Below, piece after piece: positions 36,930-51,471 of a DNA stretch of 64,000 nucleotides (the stretch's first letter is position 1; every line of letters starts with the position of its first letter). Origin of the DNA: Calliopsis andreniformis (taxonomy: Eukaryota; Arthropoda; Insecta; Hymenoptera; Andrenidae); contig NW_027480481.1 of the NCBI RefSeq assembly GCF_051401765.1, forward strand, positions 2,046,001 through 2,110,000, given 5' to 3'. The notes below the pieces were generated by a model. It was given only the letters and a program-made list of their open reading frames with translations. It did not search any database and had not been told where the DNA came from. The position numbers and the translations under genes are program-made.

Positions 36930-39041
36930 TCAATCCTCAATCCTCAATCCTCAATCCTCAATCCTCAATCCTCAATCGTCAGTCTTCAATCCTCAATACT
37001 CAATCTTCAATCCTCAATCCTCAATCCTCCATTCTCAATCCTCAATCATCATTCTTCAATCCTCAATACCCAATCCTCAATCTTCAATCCTCAATCCTCA
37101 ATCCTCAATTCTCAATCCTCAATCCTCAGTCCTCAGACCACAAACCTCTAACCTCAACCCTCAGCCCTCATCCTCAATCCTCAATCCTCAATCTTCAATC
37201 CTCAATCCTTAATCCTCAATATTCAATCTTAAGTCCTCAATCCTCAGTCCTCAAACCTCAATTCTGAATTCTCAATCCTGAATCCTCAATCTTCAATCCT
37301 CAATCCCCAATCCTCAATCTTCAATCCTCAATCCTCAATCCTCAATCCTCAATCCTCAATCCTCAATCTTCAATCCTCAACACTCAATCTTCAATCCTCA
37401 ATCCTCAATCCTCAATCCTCAATCCTCAATCCTCAATCCTCAATCCTCAATCCTCAATACTCAATCTGCAATCCTCAATACTCAATCCTCAGTCCTCAAT
37501 CCTCATTCTTCAATCCTCAATACCGAATCCTCAATCTTCAATCCTCAATACTCAATCTTCAATCCTCAATTCTCAATCCTCAGTGTTCAATCCTCAATAT
37601 TCAATCATCAATACTCAATCTTCAATCCTCAATCCTCAATCCTCAATCCTCAATCCTCAATCCTCAATCCTCAGTCATAAATCCTCAATCTTCAATACTC
37701 AATCGTCAATCCTCTGTCCTCAATCCTCAATCCTCAATCCTCAACCCTCAATCCTCAATCCTCAAAATTCAATCCTCAGTCCCAAATCCTCAATCGTCAA
37801 TACTCAATCCTCAATCCTCAATCTTCAATCCCCAATACTCAATCTTCGATCCGCAATCCTCAATCCTCAATCCTCAATCCTCATTCTTCAATCCTCAATA
37901 CCCGATCCTCAATCCCCAGCCCTCAATCTTCAATCCTCAATGGTCAATCCTCAATCCTCAATCCTCAGGCCTCGATCCTCAATCCTCAAACCTCAATCCT
38001 CAACCCCCAGCCCTCATCCTCAATGCTCAATCCTCAATCCTCAATCCACAATCTTCAATCCTCAATACTCAACCTTCAATAATCAATCCTCAATCCTCAA
38101 TCCTCAATACTCAATACTCAATCGTCAATCCTCAATCCCCAGTCCTCAATCTCCAATAATCAATCCTCAATCCTCAATCCTCAACCCTCAATCTTCAATA
38201 CTCAATACTCAATCTTCAATCCTCAATCCTCAATCCTCAATCCTCAGTCCACAATCCTCAATCTTCAATCGTCAATACTCAGTCTTCAATCCTCAATCCT
38301 CAATCATCAATCCTCAATCCTCAATCCTCAATCCTCAATATTCAATCCTCAATACTCAACCTTCAATAATCAAACCTCAATCCTCAATCCTCAATACTCA
38401 ATACTCAATCGTCAATCCTCAATCCCCAATCCTCAATCTCCAATAATCAATCCTCAATCCTCAATCCTCAACCCTCAAACTTCAATACACAGTCCTCAAT
38501 ATTCAATCCTCAATCCTCAATCCTCAATCCTCAATCCTCAATCCTCAATCTTCAATCCTCAATACTCAATCTTCAATCCTCGATCCTCAGTCCTCAATCT
38601 TCAATCCTCAGTGCTCAATCCTCAATCCTCAATCCTCAGTCCTCAATCCTCAATCCTCAATCCTCAAACCTCAATCCTCAACCGTCAGTCCTCGTCCTCA
38701 AACCTCAACCCTCAATCCTCAATCCTCAATCTTCAGTCATCAATGCTCAATCTTCAATCCTCAATCCTCAGTCCTCAATCCCCAATCCTCAATCCTCAAT
38801 CCTCAATCCTCAATCCTCAATCCTCAATACTCAATACTCAATCTTCAATCCTCAATCCTCAATCCTCAATCCTCAATCCTCAGTCCACAATCCTCAATCT
38901 TCAATCCTCAATACTCAGTCTTCAATCCTCAATCCTCAATCCTCAATCCTCAACCCTCCCATCTTCAATCATCAATACTCAATCTGCAATCCTCAATCCT
39001 CAATCCTCCATCCTCAACCCTCAAACTTCAAGCGTCAATCC
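36930..39041 (+). repeat. Tandem duplication, 2.1-2.26 kb, copy 1
   Basis: Markers recur at offset 2,112 (CCATTCTCAA at 37,029 and 39,141; GTTCAATCCTCAATATTC at 37,583 and 39,695). After about 38.3 kb the offset is 2,260 (CTTCAATAAT at 38,361 and 40,621; GTGCTCAATCC at 38,611 and 40,871). Copy 1 therefore lacks 148 bases that copy 2 has, including the CCCTCCCATC block. Two TCAGTCATAAATCC words (37.67 and 39.78 kb) belong to the pair. Confidence 0.85.
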
Positions 39042-41300
39042 TCAATCCTCAATCCTCAATCCTCAATCCTCAATCCTCAATCCTCAATCGTCAGTCTTCA
39101 ATCCTCAATACTCAATCTTCAATCCTCAATCCTCAATCCTCCATTCTCAATCCTCAATCATCATTCTTCAATCCTCAATACCCAATCATCAATCTTCAAT
39201 CCTCAATCCTCAATCCTCAATTCTCAATCCTCAATCCTCAGTCCTCAGACCACAAACCTCTAACCTCAACCCTCAGCCCTCATCCTCAATCCTCAATCCT
39301 CAATCTTCAATCCTCAATCCTTAATCCTCAATACTCAATCTTAAGTCCTCAATCCTCAGTCCTCAAACCTCAATTCTGAATTCTCAATCCTGAATCCTCA
39401 ATCTTCAATCCTCAATCCCCAATCCTCAATCTTCAATCCTCAATCCTCAATCCTCAATCCTCAATCCTCAATCCTCAATCTTCAATCCTCAACACTCAAT
39501 CTTCAATCCTCAATCCTCAATCCTCAATCCTCAATCCTCAATCCTCAATCCTCAATCCTCAATCCTCAATACTCAATCTGCAATCCTCAATACTCAATCC
39601 TCAGTCCTCAATCCTCATTCTTCAATCCTCAATACCGAATCCTCAATCTTCAATCCTCAATACTCAATCTTCAATCCTCAATTCTCAATCCTCAGTGTTC
39701 AATCCTCAATATTCAATCATCAATACTCAATCTTCAATCCTCAATCCTCAATCCTCAATCCTCAATCCTCAATCCTCAATCCTCAGTCATAAATCCTCAA
39801 TCTTCAATACTCAATCGTCAATCCTCTGTCCTCAATCCTCAATCCTCAATCCTCAACCCTCAATCCTCAATCCTCAAAATTCAATCCTCAGTCCCAAATC
39901 CTCAATCGTCAATACTCAATCCTCAATCCTCAATCTTCAATCCCCAATACTCAATCTTCGATCCGCAATCCTCAATCCTCAATCCTCAATCCTCATTCTT
40001 CAATCCTCAATACCCGATCCTCAATCCCCAGCCCTCAATCTTCAATCCTCAATGGTCAATCCTCAATCCTCAATCCTCAGGCCTCGATCCTCAATCCTCA
40101 AACCTCAATCCTCAACCCCCAGCCCTCATCCTCAATCCTCAATCCTCAATCCTCAATCCACAATCTTCAATCCTCAATACTCAACCTTCAATAATCAATC
40201 CTCAATCCTCAATCCTCAATACTCAATACTCAATCGTCAATCCTCAATCCCCAGTCCTCAATCTCCAATAATCAATCCTCAATCCTCAATCCTCAACCCT
40301 CAATCTTCAATACTCAATACTCAATCTTCAATCCTCAATCCTCAATCCTCAATCCTCAGTCCACAATCCTCAATCTTCAATCCTCAATACTCAGTCTTCA
40401 ATCCTCAATCCTCAATCCTCAATCCTCAACCCTCCCATCTTCAATCATCAATACTCAATCTGCAATCCTCAATCCTCAATCCTCCATCCTCAACCCTCAA
40501 ACCTCAAGCGTCAATCCTCAATTCTCAATCCTCAGTCTTCAATCCTCAATACTCAATCCTTAATCCACAATCCTCAATCCTCAATCCTCAATCCTCAATC
40601 TTCAATCCTCAATACTCAACCTTCAATAATCAAACCTCAATCCTCAATCCTCAATACTCAATACTCAATCGTCAATCCTCAATCCCCAATCCTCAATCTC
40701 CAATAATCAATCCTCAATCCTCAATCCTCAACCCTCAAACTTCAATACACAGTCCTCAATATTCAATCCTCAATCCTCAATCCTCAATCCTCAATCCTCA
40801 ATCCTCAATCTTCAATCCTCAATACTCAATCTTCAATCCTCGATCCTCAGTCCTCAATCTTCAATCCTCAGTGCTCAATCCTCAATCCTCAATCCTCAGT
40901 CCTCAATCCTCAATCCTCAATCCTCAAACCTCAATCCTCAACCGTCAGTCCTCGTCCTCAAACCTCAACCCTCAATCCTCAATCCTCAATCTTCAATCAT
41001 CAATACTCAATCTTCAATCCTCAATCCTCAGTCCTCAATCCCCAATCCTCAATCCTCAATCCTCAATCCTCAATCCTCAATCCTCAATACTCAATACTCA
41101 ATCTTCAATCCTCAATCCTCAATCCTCAATCCTCAATCCTCAGTCCACAATCCTCAATCTTCAATCCTCAATACTCAGTCTTCAATCCTCAATCCTCAAT
41201 CCTCAATCCTCAACCCTCCCATCTTCAATCATCAATACTCAATCTGCAATCCTCAATCCTCAACCCTCCATCCTCAACCCTCAAACCTCAAGCGTCAATC
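39042..41300 (+). repeat. Tandem duplication, 2.1-2.26 kb, copy 2
   Basis: This is the second copy, longer than the first by 148 bases near 40.4-40.6 kb. Homology ends near 41.30 kb, where this copy continues CTCAACCTTCAATAATC and copy 1 reaches a run of plain heptamers. Differences from copy 1 are few (for example CCTCAATGCTC near 38.02 kb versus CCTCAATCCTC near 40.13 kb). Confidence 0.85.
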
Positions 41301-43764
41301 CTCAATTCTCAACCTTCAATAATCAAACCTCAATCCTCAATCCTCAATACTCAATACTCAATCGTCAATCCTCAATCCCCAATCCTCAATCTCCAATAAT
41401 CAATCCTCAATCCTCAATCCTCAACCCTCAATCTTCAATACACAATCCTCAATCTTCAATCCTCAATCCTCAATCCTCAATCCTCAATCCTCAATCCTCA
41501 ATCTTCAATCCTCAATACTCAATCTTCAATCCTCAATTCTCAGTCCTCAATCTTCAATCCTCAGTGCTCAATCCTCAATCCTCAATCCTCAGTCCTCAAT
41601 CCTCAATCCTCAATCCTCAAACCTCAATCCTCAACCGTCAGTCCTCGTCCTCAAACCTCAACCCTCAATCCTCAATCCTCAATCTTCAATCATCAATACT
41701 CAATCTTCAATCCTCAATCCTCAATCGTCAATCCCCAATCCTCAATCCTCAATCCTCAATCCTCAATCCTCAATCCTCAATCCTCAATCCTCAATCGTCA
41801 ATCTTCAATCCTCAATACTCAATCTTCAATCGTCAATCCTCAATCCTCAATCGTCAATCCTCATTCTTCAATCCTCAATACCCAAACCTCAATCTTCAAT
41901 CGTCAATACTCAATCCTCAACCCTCAATACTCAATCCTCAATCCTCAAACTTCAATCCTCAGTCCCAAATCCTCAATCCTCAATACTCAATCCTCAATCC
42001 TCAATCTTCAATCCTCAATGCTCAATCTTCAATCCTCAATCCTCAATCCTGAATCCTCAATCCTCATTCTTCAATCCTCAATACCCGATCCTCAATCCCC
42101 AGTCCTCAATCTTCAATCCTCAATGGTCAATCCTCAATCCTCAATCCTCTGTCCTCAATCCTCAATCCTCAACCCTCAAACGTCAATCCTCAACCGTCAG
42201 TACTCGTCCTCAATCGTCAACACTCAATCCTCAATCCTCAATCTTCAATCCTCAATACTCAATATTCAACCATCAATAATCAATCCTCAATCCTCAATCC
42301 TCAATACTCAATACTCAATCGTCAATCCTCAATCCCCAATCCTCAATCTCCAATAATCAATCCTCAACCCTCAATCCTCAACACTCAATCTTCAATACTC
42401 AATACTCAATCTTCAATCCTCAATCCTCAATCCTCAATCCTCAATCCTCAGTCCACAATCCTCAATCTTCAATCCTCAATACTCAGTCTTCAATAATCAA
42501 TCCTCAATCCTCAATCCTCAATCCTTAATCCTCCCATCTTCAATCCTCAATACTCAATCTGCAATCCTCAATCCTCAATCCTCCATCCTCAACACTCAAT
42601 CCTCAAGCGTCAATCCTCAATTCTCAATCCTCAATCCCCAACCTTCAATCCTCAATTCTCAATCTTCAATCATCAATACTCAATCTTCAATCATCAATCC
42701 TCAATCCTCAATCATCAAACCTCAATCCTCAATACTCAATCCTCAATCCTCAAACTTCAATCCTCAGTCCCAAATCCTCAATCCTCAATACTCAATCCTC
42801 AATCCTCAATATTCAATCCTCAATGCTCAATCTTCAATCCTCAATCCTCAATCCTGAATCCTCAATCCTCATTCTTCAATCCTCAATACCCGATCCTCAG
42901 TCCCCAGTCCTCAATCTTCAATCCTCAATGGTCAATCCTCAATCCTCAATCCTCAGTCCTCAATCCTCAATCCTCAACCCTCAAACGTCAATCCTCAACC
43001 GTCAGTACTCGTCCTCAATCGTCAACACTCAATCCTCAATCCTCAATCCTCAACCCTCAATCGTCAATCTTCAATCCTCAATACTCAATCTTCAATCCTC
43101 AATCCTCAATCCTCAATCCTCAATCCTCAATCGTCAATCCTCATTCTTCAATCCTCAATACCCAATACTCAATCTTCAATCCTCATTACTCAAACCTCAA
43201 TCCTCAATACTCAATCCTCAATCCTCAAACTTCAATCCTCAGTCCCAAATCCTCAATCCTCAATACTCAATCCTCAATCCTCAATCTTCAATCCTCAATG
43301 CTCAATCTTCAATCCTCAATCCTCAATCCTCAATCCCCAATCCTCAATCCTCAATCCTCAATCCTCAATCCTCAATCTTCAATCCTCAATCCTCAATCGT
43401 CAATCTTCAATCCTCAATACTCAATCTTCAATCCTCAATCCTCAATCCTCAATCCTCATTCTTCAATCCTCAATACACAATCCTCAATCTTCAATCCTCA
43501 ATCCTCAATCCTCAATTCTCAGTCCTCAATCCTCAATCCTCAGACATCAAACATCAATACTCAACCCTCAGTCCTCGTCCTCAATCCACAACACTCAATC
43601 CTCAATACTCAGTCCTCAAACCTCAATCCTCAATCCTCAGACCTCAATCCTCAACCGTCAGTCCCCGTCCTCAATCCTCAAACATCAATCCTCAACCCTC
43701 AATCTTCAATCATCAATACTCAATCTTCAATCCTCAATCCTCAATCCTCAATCCTCAATCCTCA

Positions 43765-44045
43765 ACATTCAACACACGACCCTCAACCATCAATCCTCAA
43801 TACTCAACCATCAATCCTCAATTCTCAATACTCAGTAGAATATACTGAATTCCCATGATTCAATACTCAATCCTCAATATTCAATAATCAAATCTCAATC
43901 CTCAAACATCAACCCTCAACACTCAATCCTCAATACTCAGTCCTCTCTCTTCAATCCTACATCCTCAATCCTCAATCCTCAAGCGTCAATCCTCAATCCT
44001 CAATCCTCAACCCTCAATCCTCAGTCCTCAAACCTCAATCCGGAA
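43765..44045 (+). repeat. Anchor module A
   Basis: GAATTCCCATGATTC with GAATTC at 43,847, CATTCAACACACGACC upstream and CCGGAATCC near 44.04 kb downstream. Confidence 0.8.
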
Positions 44046-44769
44046 TCCTCAATCCTGAATCCTCAATCTTCAGCCGTCAGTCCTCAACAATCAATTCTCA
44101 ACCCTCAATCCTCAATCTTCAATCCTCAATCCTCAATCCGCAATCCTCAATCCTCAACCTTCAATCCTCAATACTCAATCTTCTATCCTCAATCCTCAAT
44201 CCTCAATCCTCAATCCTCAATCCTCAATCCTCAATCCTCAATCCTCAATCGTCAATATTCAATCCTCAATACTCAATCTTCTATCCTCAATCCTCAATCC
44301 TCAATCGTCAATCTTCATTCTTCAATCCTCAATACCCAATCCTCAACCTTCAATCCTCAATACTCAATCCTCAATCCTCAATCCTCAATCCTCAATCCTC
44401 AATATTCAAACTTCAATCCTCAGTCCCAAATCCTCAATCCTCAATACTCAATCCTCAATCCTCAATCTTCAATCCTCAATGCTCAATCTTCAATCCTCAA
44501 TCCTCAATCCTGAATCCTCAACCCTCATTCTTCAATTCTCAATACCCGATCCTCAGTCCCCAGTCCTCAATCTTCAATCCTCAATGGTCAACCCTCAATC
44601 CTCAATCTTCAGTCCTCAATCCTCAATCCTCAACCCTCAAACCTCAATCCTCAACCGTCAGTCCTCGTCCTCAATCGTCAACACTCAATCCTCAATCCTC
44701 AATATTCAATCATCAATACTCAATCTTCAATCCTCAATCCTCAATCCTCAATCCTCAATCCTCAATCCT

Positions 44770-45048
44770 CAATATTCAACACACAACCCTCATCCATCAA
44801 TCCTCAAAACTCAACCATCAATCCTCAATTCTCAATACTCAATAAAATATACTGAATTCTCATGGTTGAATACTCAATCCAAAATATTCAATAATCAAGT
44901 CTCAATCCTCAAACATCAATCCTCAACACTCAATCCTCAACACTCAGTCCTCTCTCTTCAATCCTCCATCCTCATTCCTCAATCCTCAAGCGTCAATCCT
45001 CAATCCTCAACCCTCAATCCTCAGTCCTCAAACCTCAATCCCGAGTCC
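44770..45048 (+). repeat. Anchor module B
   Basis: GAATTCTCATGGTTGAA with GAATTC at 44,854. The lead-in reads AATAAAATATACT instead of AATAGAATATACT. CCCGAGTCC and module C follow. Confidence 0.8.
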
Positions 45049-45114
45049 TCAATCCTGAATCCTCAATCTTCAGCCCTCAGACATCAACAATCAATTGTCA
45101 ATCCTCAATCCTCA

Positions 45115-45222
45115 ATAGAATATCCTCAATTCACAGTTTTCAATACTCAATCCCCATTCTTCAATCTTCAAATCTCAATCCACAAACATCAATTCTCATC
45201 ACTCTACCCTCAACACTCAGTC
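45115..45222 (+). repeat. Module C
   Basis: Follows anchor B at 44,854 by about 260 bases. Confidence 0.75.
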
Positions 45223-45909
45223 CTCAATCTTCAATCCTCAATCCTCAATCCTCAAACCTCAATGTTCAATCCTCAATACTCAATCTTCAATCATCAACCC
45301 TCAATTCTCAGTCCTCAATACTCAATACTCAATCGTCAATCCTCACATCCCCAATCCTCAATCTTGAATCCTCAATACTCAATCCTCAATCCTCAATCCT
45401 CAATCCTCAATCTTCAATCATCAATACTCAACCTTCAATCCTCAATGCTCAATCCTCAATCCCCAATCCTCAATCCTCAATCCTCAATCCTCAATCCTCA
45501 ATCTTCAATCCTCAATCCTCAATCGTCAATCTTCAATCCTCAATACTCAATCTTCAATCCTCAATCCTCAATCCTCAATCCTCAATCCTCAATCCTCATT
45601 CTTCAATCCTCAATACACAATCCTCAATCTTCAATCCTCAATCCTCAATCCTCAATTCTCAGTCCTCAATCCTCAATCCTCAGACCTCAAACATCAATAC
45701 TCAACCCTCAGTCCCCGTCCTCAATCCACAACCCTCAATTCTCAATACTCAGTCCTCAAACTTCAATCATCAAACCTCAGACCTCAATCCTCAATCGTCA
45801 GTCCCCGTCCTCAATCCTCAAACATCAATCCTCAACCCTCAATCTTCAATCATCAATACTCAATCTTCAATCCTCAATCCGCAATCCTCAATCTTCAATC
45901 CTCAATCCT

Positions 45910-46195
45910 CAACATTCAACACCCGACCCTCAACCATCAATCCACAATACTCAACCATCAACCCTCAATTCTCAATACTCAGTAGAATATCCTGAATTCC
46001 CATGATTCAATACTCAATCCTCAATATTCAATAATCAAATCTTAATCCTCAAACATCAACTCTCAACACTCAATCCTCAATACTCAGTCCTCTCTCTTCA
46101 ATCCTACATCCCCAATCCTCAATCCTCAAGCGTCAATCCTCAATCCTCAATCCTCAACCCTCAATCCTCAGTCCTCAAACCTCAATCCGGAATCC
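45910..46195 (+). repeat. Anchor module A
   Basis: GAATTCCCATGATTC with GAATTC at 45,994, preceded by CATTCAACACCCGACC and followed by CCGGAATCC near 46.19 kb. Confidence 0.8.
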
Positions 46196-49100
46196 TCAAT
46201 CCTGAATCCTCAATCTTCAGCCGTCAGTCCTCAACAATCAGTTCTCAATCCTCAATCCTCAATCCTCAATCCTCAATCCTCAATCCGCAATCCTCAATCC
46301 TCAAACCTCAGTCCACAATCCTCAATCTTCAATCCTCAATACTCAGTCTTCAATCCTCAATCCTCAATCCTCAATCCTCAATCCTTAATCCTCCCATCTT
46401 CAATCCTCAATACTCAATCTGCAATCCTCAATCCTCAATCCTCCATCCTCAACACTCAATCCTCAAGCGTCAATCCTCAATTCTCAATCCTCAATCCCCA
46501 ACCTTCAATCCTCAATTCTCAATCTTCAATCCTCAACCCTCAATTCTCAATCCTCAATACTCAATCCTCAAACCTCAATCCTCAACCGTGAGTCCTCGTC
46601 CTCAATCCTCAAACCTCAATACACAATCCTCAATATTCAATCATCAATACTCAATCTTCAATCCTCAATCCTCAATCCTCAATCCTCAATCCTCAGTCCA
46701 CAATCCTCAATCTTCAATCCTCAACCCTCAATCCTCAGTCCTCAAACCTCAATCCGGAATCCTCAATCCTGAATCCTCAATCTTCAGCCGTCAGTCCTCA
46801 ACAATCAATTCTCAATCCTCAATCCTCAATCCTCAATCCTCAATCCTCAATCCTCAATCCTCAATCGTCAATCTTCAATGCTCAATACTCAATCTTCAAT
46901 CCTCAATCCTCAATCCTCAATCGTCAATCCTCTTTCTTCAATCCTCTATACCCAATCCTCAATCTTCAATCCTCAATACTCAATCCTCAATCCTCAATAC
47001 TCAACCCTCAATCCTCAAACTTCAATCCTCAGTCCCAAATCCTCAATCCTCAATACTCAATCCTCAATCCTCAATCTTCAATCCTCAATGCTCAATCTTC
47101 AATCCTCAATCCTCAATCCTGAATCCTCAATCCTCATTCTCCAATCCTCAATACCCGATCCTCAATCCCCAGTACTCAATCTTCAATCCTCAATGGTCAA
47201 TCCTCAATCCTCAATCCTCTGTCCTCAATCCTCAATCCTCAACCCTCAAACGTCAATCCTCAACCGTCAGTACTCGTCCTCAACCGTCAACACTCAATCC
47301 TCAATCCTCAATCTTCAATCCTCAATACTCAATATTCAATACTCAATCTTCAATCTTCAATCCTCAATCTTCAATCCTCAATCCTCAATTCTCGATCGTC
47401 AATTCTCATTCCTCAATCCTCAATACCCAATCTTCAATCCTCAATACTCAACCTTCAATAATCAATCCTCAATCCTCAATCCTCAATACTCAATACTCAA
47501 TCGTCAATCCTCAATCCCCAATCCTCAATCTCCAATAATCAATCCTCAATCCTCAATCCTCAACCCTCAATCTTCAATACTCAATACTCAATCTTCAATC
47601 CTCAATCCTCAATCCTCAATCCTCAATCCTCAGTCCGCAATCCTCAATCTTCAATCCTCAATACTCAGTCTTCAATCCTCAATCCTCAATCCTCAATCCT
47701 CAACCCTCCCATCTTCAATCATCAATACTCAATCTGCAATCCTCAATCCTCAATCCTCCATCCTCAACCCTCAAACCTCAAGCGTCAGTCCTCAATTCTC
47801 AATCCTCAATCTTCAATCCTCAATACTCAATCCTCAATCCACAATCCTCAATCCTCAATCCTCAATCCTCAATCTTCAATCCTCAATACTCAACCTTCAA
47901 TAATCAAACCTCAATCCTCAATCCTCAATACTCAATACTCAATCGTCAATCCTCAATCCCCAATCCTCAATCTCCAATAATCAATCCTCAATCCTCAATC
48001 CTCAACCCTAAATCTTCAATACACAATCCTCAATCTTCAATCCTCAATCCTCAATACACAATCCTCAATCCTCAATCCTCAATCTTCAATCCTCAATACT
48101 CAATCTTCAATCCTCAATCCTCGGTCCTCAATCTTCAATCCTCAGTGCTCAATCCTCAATCCTCAATCCTCAGTCCTCAATCCTCAATCCTCAATCCTCA
48201 AACCTCAATCCTCGACCGTCAGTCCTCGTCCTCAAACCTCAACCCTCAATCCTCAATCCACATTCTTCAATCATCAATACTCAATCTTCAATCATCAATC
48301 CTCAATCCTCAATCCCCAATCCTCAATCCTCAATCCTCAATCCTCAATCCTCAATCCTCAATCCTCAATCCGCAATCGTCAATCTTCAATCCTCAATACT
48401 CAATCTTCACTCGTCAATCCTCAATCCTCAATCGTCAATCCTCATTCTTCAATCCTCAATACCCAAACCTCAACCTTCAATCCTCAATACTCAATCCTCA
48501 ATCCTCAATACTCAATCCTCAATCCTCAAACTTCAATCCTCAGTCCCAAATCCTCAATCCTCAATACTCAATCCTCAATCCTCAATCTTCAATCCTCAAT
48601 GCTCAATCTTCAATCCTCAATCCTCAATCCTGAATCCTCAATCCTCATTCTTCAATCCTCAATACCCGATCCTCAATCCCCAGTCCTCAATCTTCAATCC
48701 TCAATGGTCAATCCTCAATCCTCAATCCTCTGTCCTCAATCCTCAATCCTCAACCCTCAAACGTCAATCCTCAACCGTCAGTACTCGTCCTCAATCGTCA
48801 ACACTCAATCCTCAATCCTCAATCTTCAATCCTCAATACTCAATATTCAATACTCAATCTTCAATCTTCAATCCTCAATCTTCAATCCTCAATCCTCAAT
48901 CCTCAATCCTCAATCCTCATTCTTCAATCCTCAATACCCAATCCTCAGTCTTCAATCCTCAATCCTCAAACCTCAATCCGGAATCCTCAATCCTGAATCC
49001 TCAATCTTCAGCCGTCAGACCTCAACAATCAATTCCCAATCCTCAATCCTCAATCTTCAATCCTCAATCCTCAGCCCTCATCCTCAATCCTCAATCCTCA

Positions 49101-49709
49101 ATCCTCAATCCACAATCTTCAATCCTCAATACTCAACCTTCAATAATCAATCCTCAATCCTCAATCCTCAATACTCAATACTCAATCGTCAATCCTCAAT
49201 CCCCAATCCTCAATCTCCAATAATCAATCCTCAATCCTCAATCCTCAACCCTCAATCTTCAATACTCAATACTCAATCTTCAATCCTCAATCCTCAATCC
49301 TCAATCCTCAATCCTCAGTCCACAATCCTCAATCTTCAATCCTCAATACTCTGTCTTCAATCCTCAATCCTCAATCCTCAATCCTCAATCCTTAATCCAC
49401 CCATCTACAATCCTCAATACTCAATCTGCAATCCTCAATCCTCAATCCTCCATCCTCAACAGTCAATCCTCAAGCGTCAATCCTCAATTCTCAATCCTCA
49501 ATCCCCAACCTTCAATCCTCAATTCTCAATCTTCAATCCTCAATCCTCAATTCTCAATCCTCAATACTCAATCCTCAAACCTCAATCCTCAACCGTGAGT
49601 CCTCGTCCTCAATCCTCAAACCTCAATACACAATCCTCAATATTCAATCATCAATACTCAATCTTCAATCCTCAATCATCAAACCTCAATCCTCAATCCT
49701 CAATCCTCA

Positions 49710-49985
49710 ATATTCAACACACAACCCTCATCTATCAATCCTCAATACTCAACCATCAATCCTCAATTCTCCTTACTCAATAGAATATACTGAATTCTCA
49801 TGGTTGAATACTCAATCCAAAATATTCAATAATCAAGTCTCAATCCTCAAACATCAATCCTCAACACTCAATCGTCAACACTCAGTCCTCTCTCTTCAAT
49901 CCTCCATCCTCAACCCTCAATCGTCAAGCGTCAATCCTCAATCCTCAACCCTCAATCCTCAGTCCTCAAACCTCAATCCCGAGTC
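49710..49985 (+). repeat. Anchor module B
   Basis: GAATTCTCATGGTTGAA with GAATTC at 49,792, in the first 1,762-bp unit. The lead-in has TCTCCTTACTC, shared with the 51.55-kb copy but not with the 58.2-kb copy (TCTCCATACTC). Confidence 0.8.
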
Positions 49986-50052
49986 CTCAATCCTGAATCC
50001 TCAATCTTCAGCCCTCAGTCCTCAACAATCAATTGTCAATCCTGAATCCTCA

Positions 50053-50160
50053 ATAGAATATCCTCAATTCACAGTTTTCAATACTCAATCCCCATTCTTC
50101 AATCTTCAAATCTCATTCCACAAACGTCAATTCTCATCACTCTACCCTCAACACTCAGTC
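50053..50160 (+). repeat. Module C
   Basis: Follows anchor B at 49,792 by about 260 bases, in the first 1,762-bp unit. Confidence 0.75.
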
Positions 50161-51471
50161 CTCAATCTTCAATCCTCAATCCTCAATCCTCAATCCTCAA
50201 TGTTCAATCCTCAATACTCAATCTTCAATCATCAACCCTCAATTCTCAATACTCAATACTCAATACTCAATCGTCAATCCTCAATCCCCAATCCTCAATC
50301 TTCAATCCTCTATCCTCAATCCTCAATCCTCAATCCTCAATCCTCAATCTTCAATCATCAATACTCAATCTTCAATCCTCAATCCTCAATCCTGAATCCT
50401 CAATCCTCATTCTTCAATCCTCAATACCCGATCCTCAATCCCCAGTCCTCAATCTTCAATCCTCAATGGTCAATCCTCAATCCTCAATCCTCTGTCCTCA
50501 ATCCTCAATCCTCAACCCTCAAACGTCAATCCTCAACCGTCAGTACTCGTCCTCAATCGTCAACACTCAATCCTCAATCCTCAATCTTCAATCCTCAATA
50601 CTCAATATTCAATACTCAATCTTCAATCTTCAATCCTCAATCTTCAATCCTCAATCCTCAATCCTCAATCCTCAATCCTCATTCTTCAATCCTCAATACC
50701 CAATCCTCAGTCTTCAATCCTCAATCCTCAAACCTCAATCCGGAATCCTCAATCCTGAATCCTCAATCTTCAGCCGTCAGACCTCAACAATCAATTCCCA
50801 ATCCTCAATCCTCAATCTTCAATCCTCAATCCTCAGCCCTCATCCTCAATCCTCAATCCTCAATCCTCAATCCACAATCTTCAATCCTCAATACTCAACC
50901 TTCAATAATCAATCCTCAATCCTCAATCCTCAATACTCAATACTCAATCGTCAATCCTCAATCCCCAATCCTCAATCTCCAATAATCAATCCTCAATCCT
51001 CAATCCTCAACCCTCAATCTTCAATACTCAATACTCAATCTTCAATCCTCAATCCTCAATCCTCAATCCTCAATCCTCAGTCCACAATCCTCAATCTTCA
51101 ATCCTCAATACTCTGTCTTCAATCCTCAATCCTCAATCCTCAATCCTCAATCCTTAATCCACCCATCTACAATCCTCAATACTCAATCTGCAATCCTCAA
51201 TCCTCAATCCTCCATCCTCAACAGTCAATCCTCAAGCGTCAATCCTCAATTCTCAATCCTCAATCCCCAACCTTCAATCCTCAATTCTCAATCTTCAATC
51301 CTCAATCCTCAATTCTCAATCCTCAATACTCAATCCTCAAACCTCAATCCTCAACCGTGAGTCCTCGTCCTCAATCCTCAAACCTCAATACACAATCCTC
51401 AATATTCAATCATCAATACTCAATCTTCAATCCTCAATCATCAAACCTCAATCCTCAATCCTCAATCCTCA

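Larger units (their letters stand above)
41301..46303 (+). repeat. Satellite mosaic with anchors A, B, A
   Basis: Heptamer array with anchor A (43,847), anchor B (44,854) and anchor A (45,994), and a module C at about 45.12 kb. The 43.3-45.4 kb part resembles 29.9-31.45 kb. Other common blocks appear in a new order, including two copies of the CTGAATCCTCAATCCTCATT block at about 42.05 and 42.85 kb, 805 bases apart. No gene or unique DNA is seen. Confidence 0.8.
48600..50361 (+). repeat. Nested tandem duplication, 1,762 bp, copy 1
   Basis: Offset 1,762 is constant: ATGGTCAATCC at 48,704 and 50,466, and anchor B GAATTC at 49,792 and 51,554. It includes anchor B, the CCCGAGTCC block and module C. 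I noticed no internal difference between the copies except at the left edge (GCTCAATCTTC versus ACTCAATCTTC). Confidence 0.88.
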
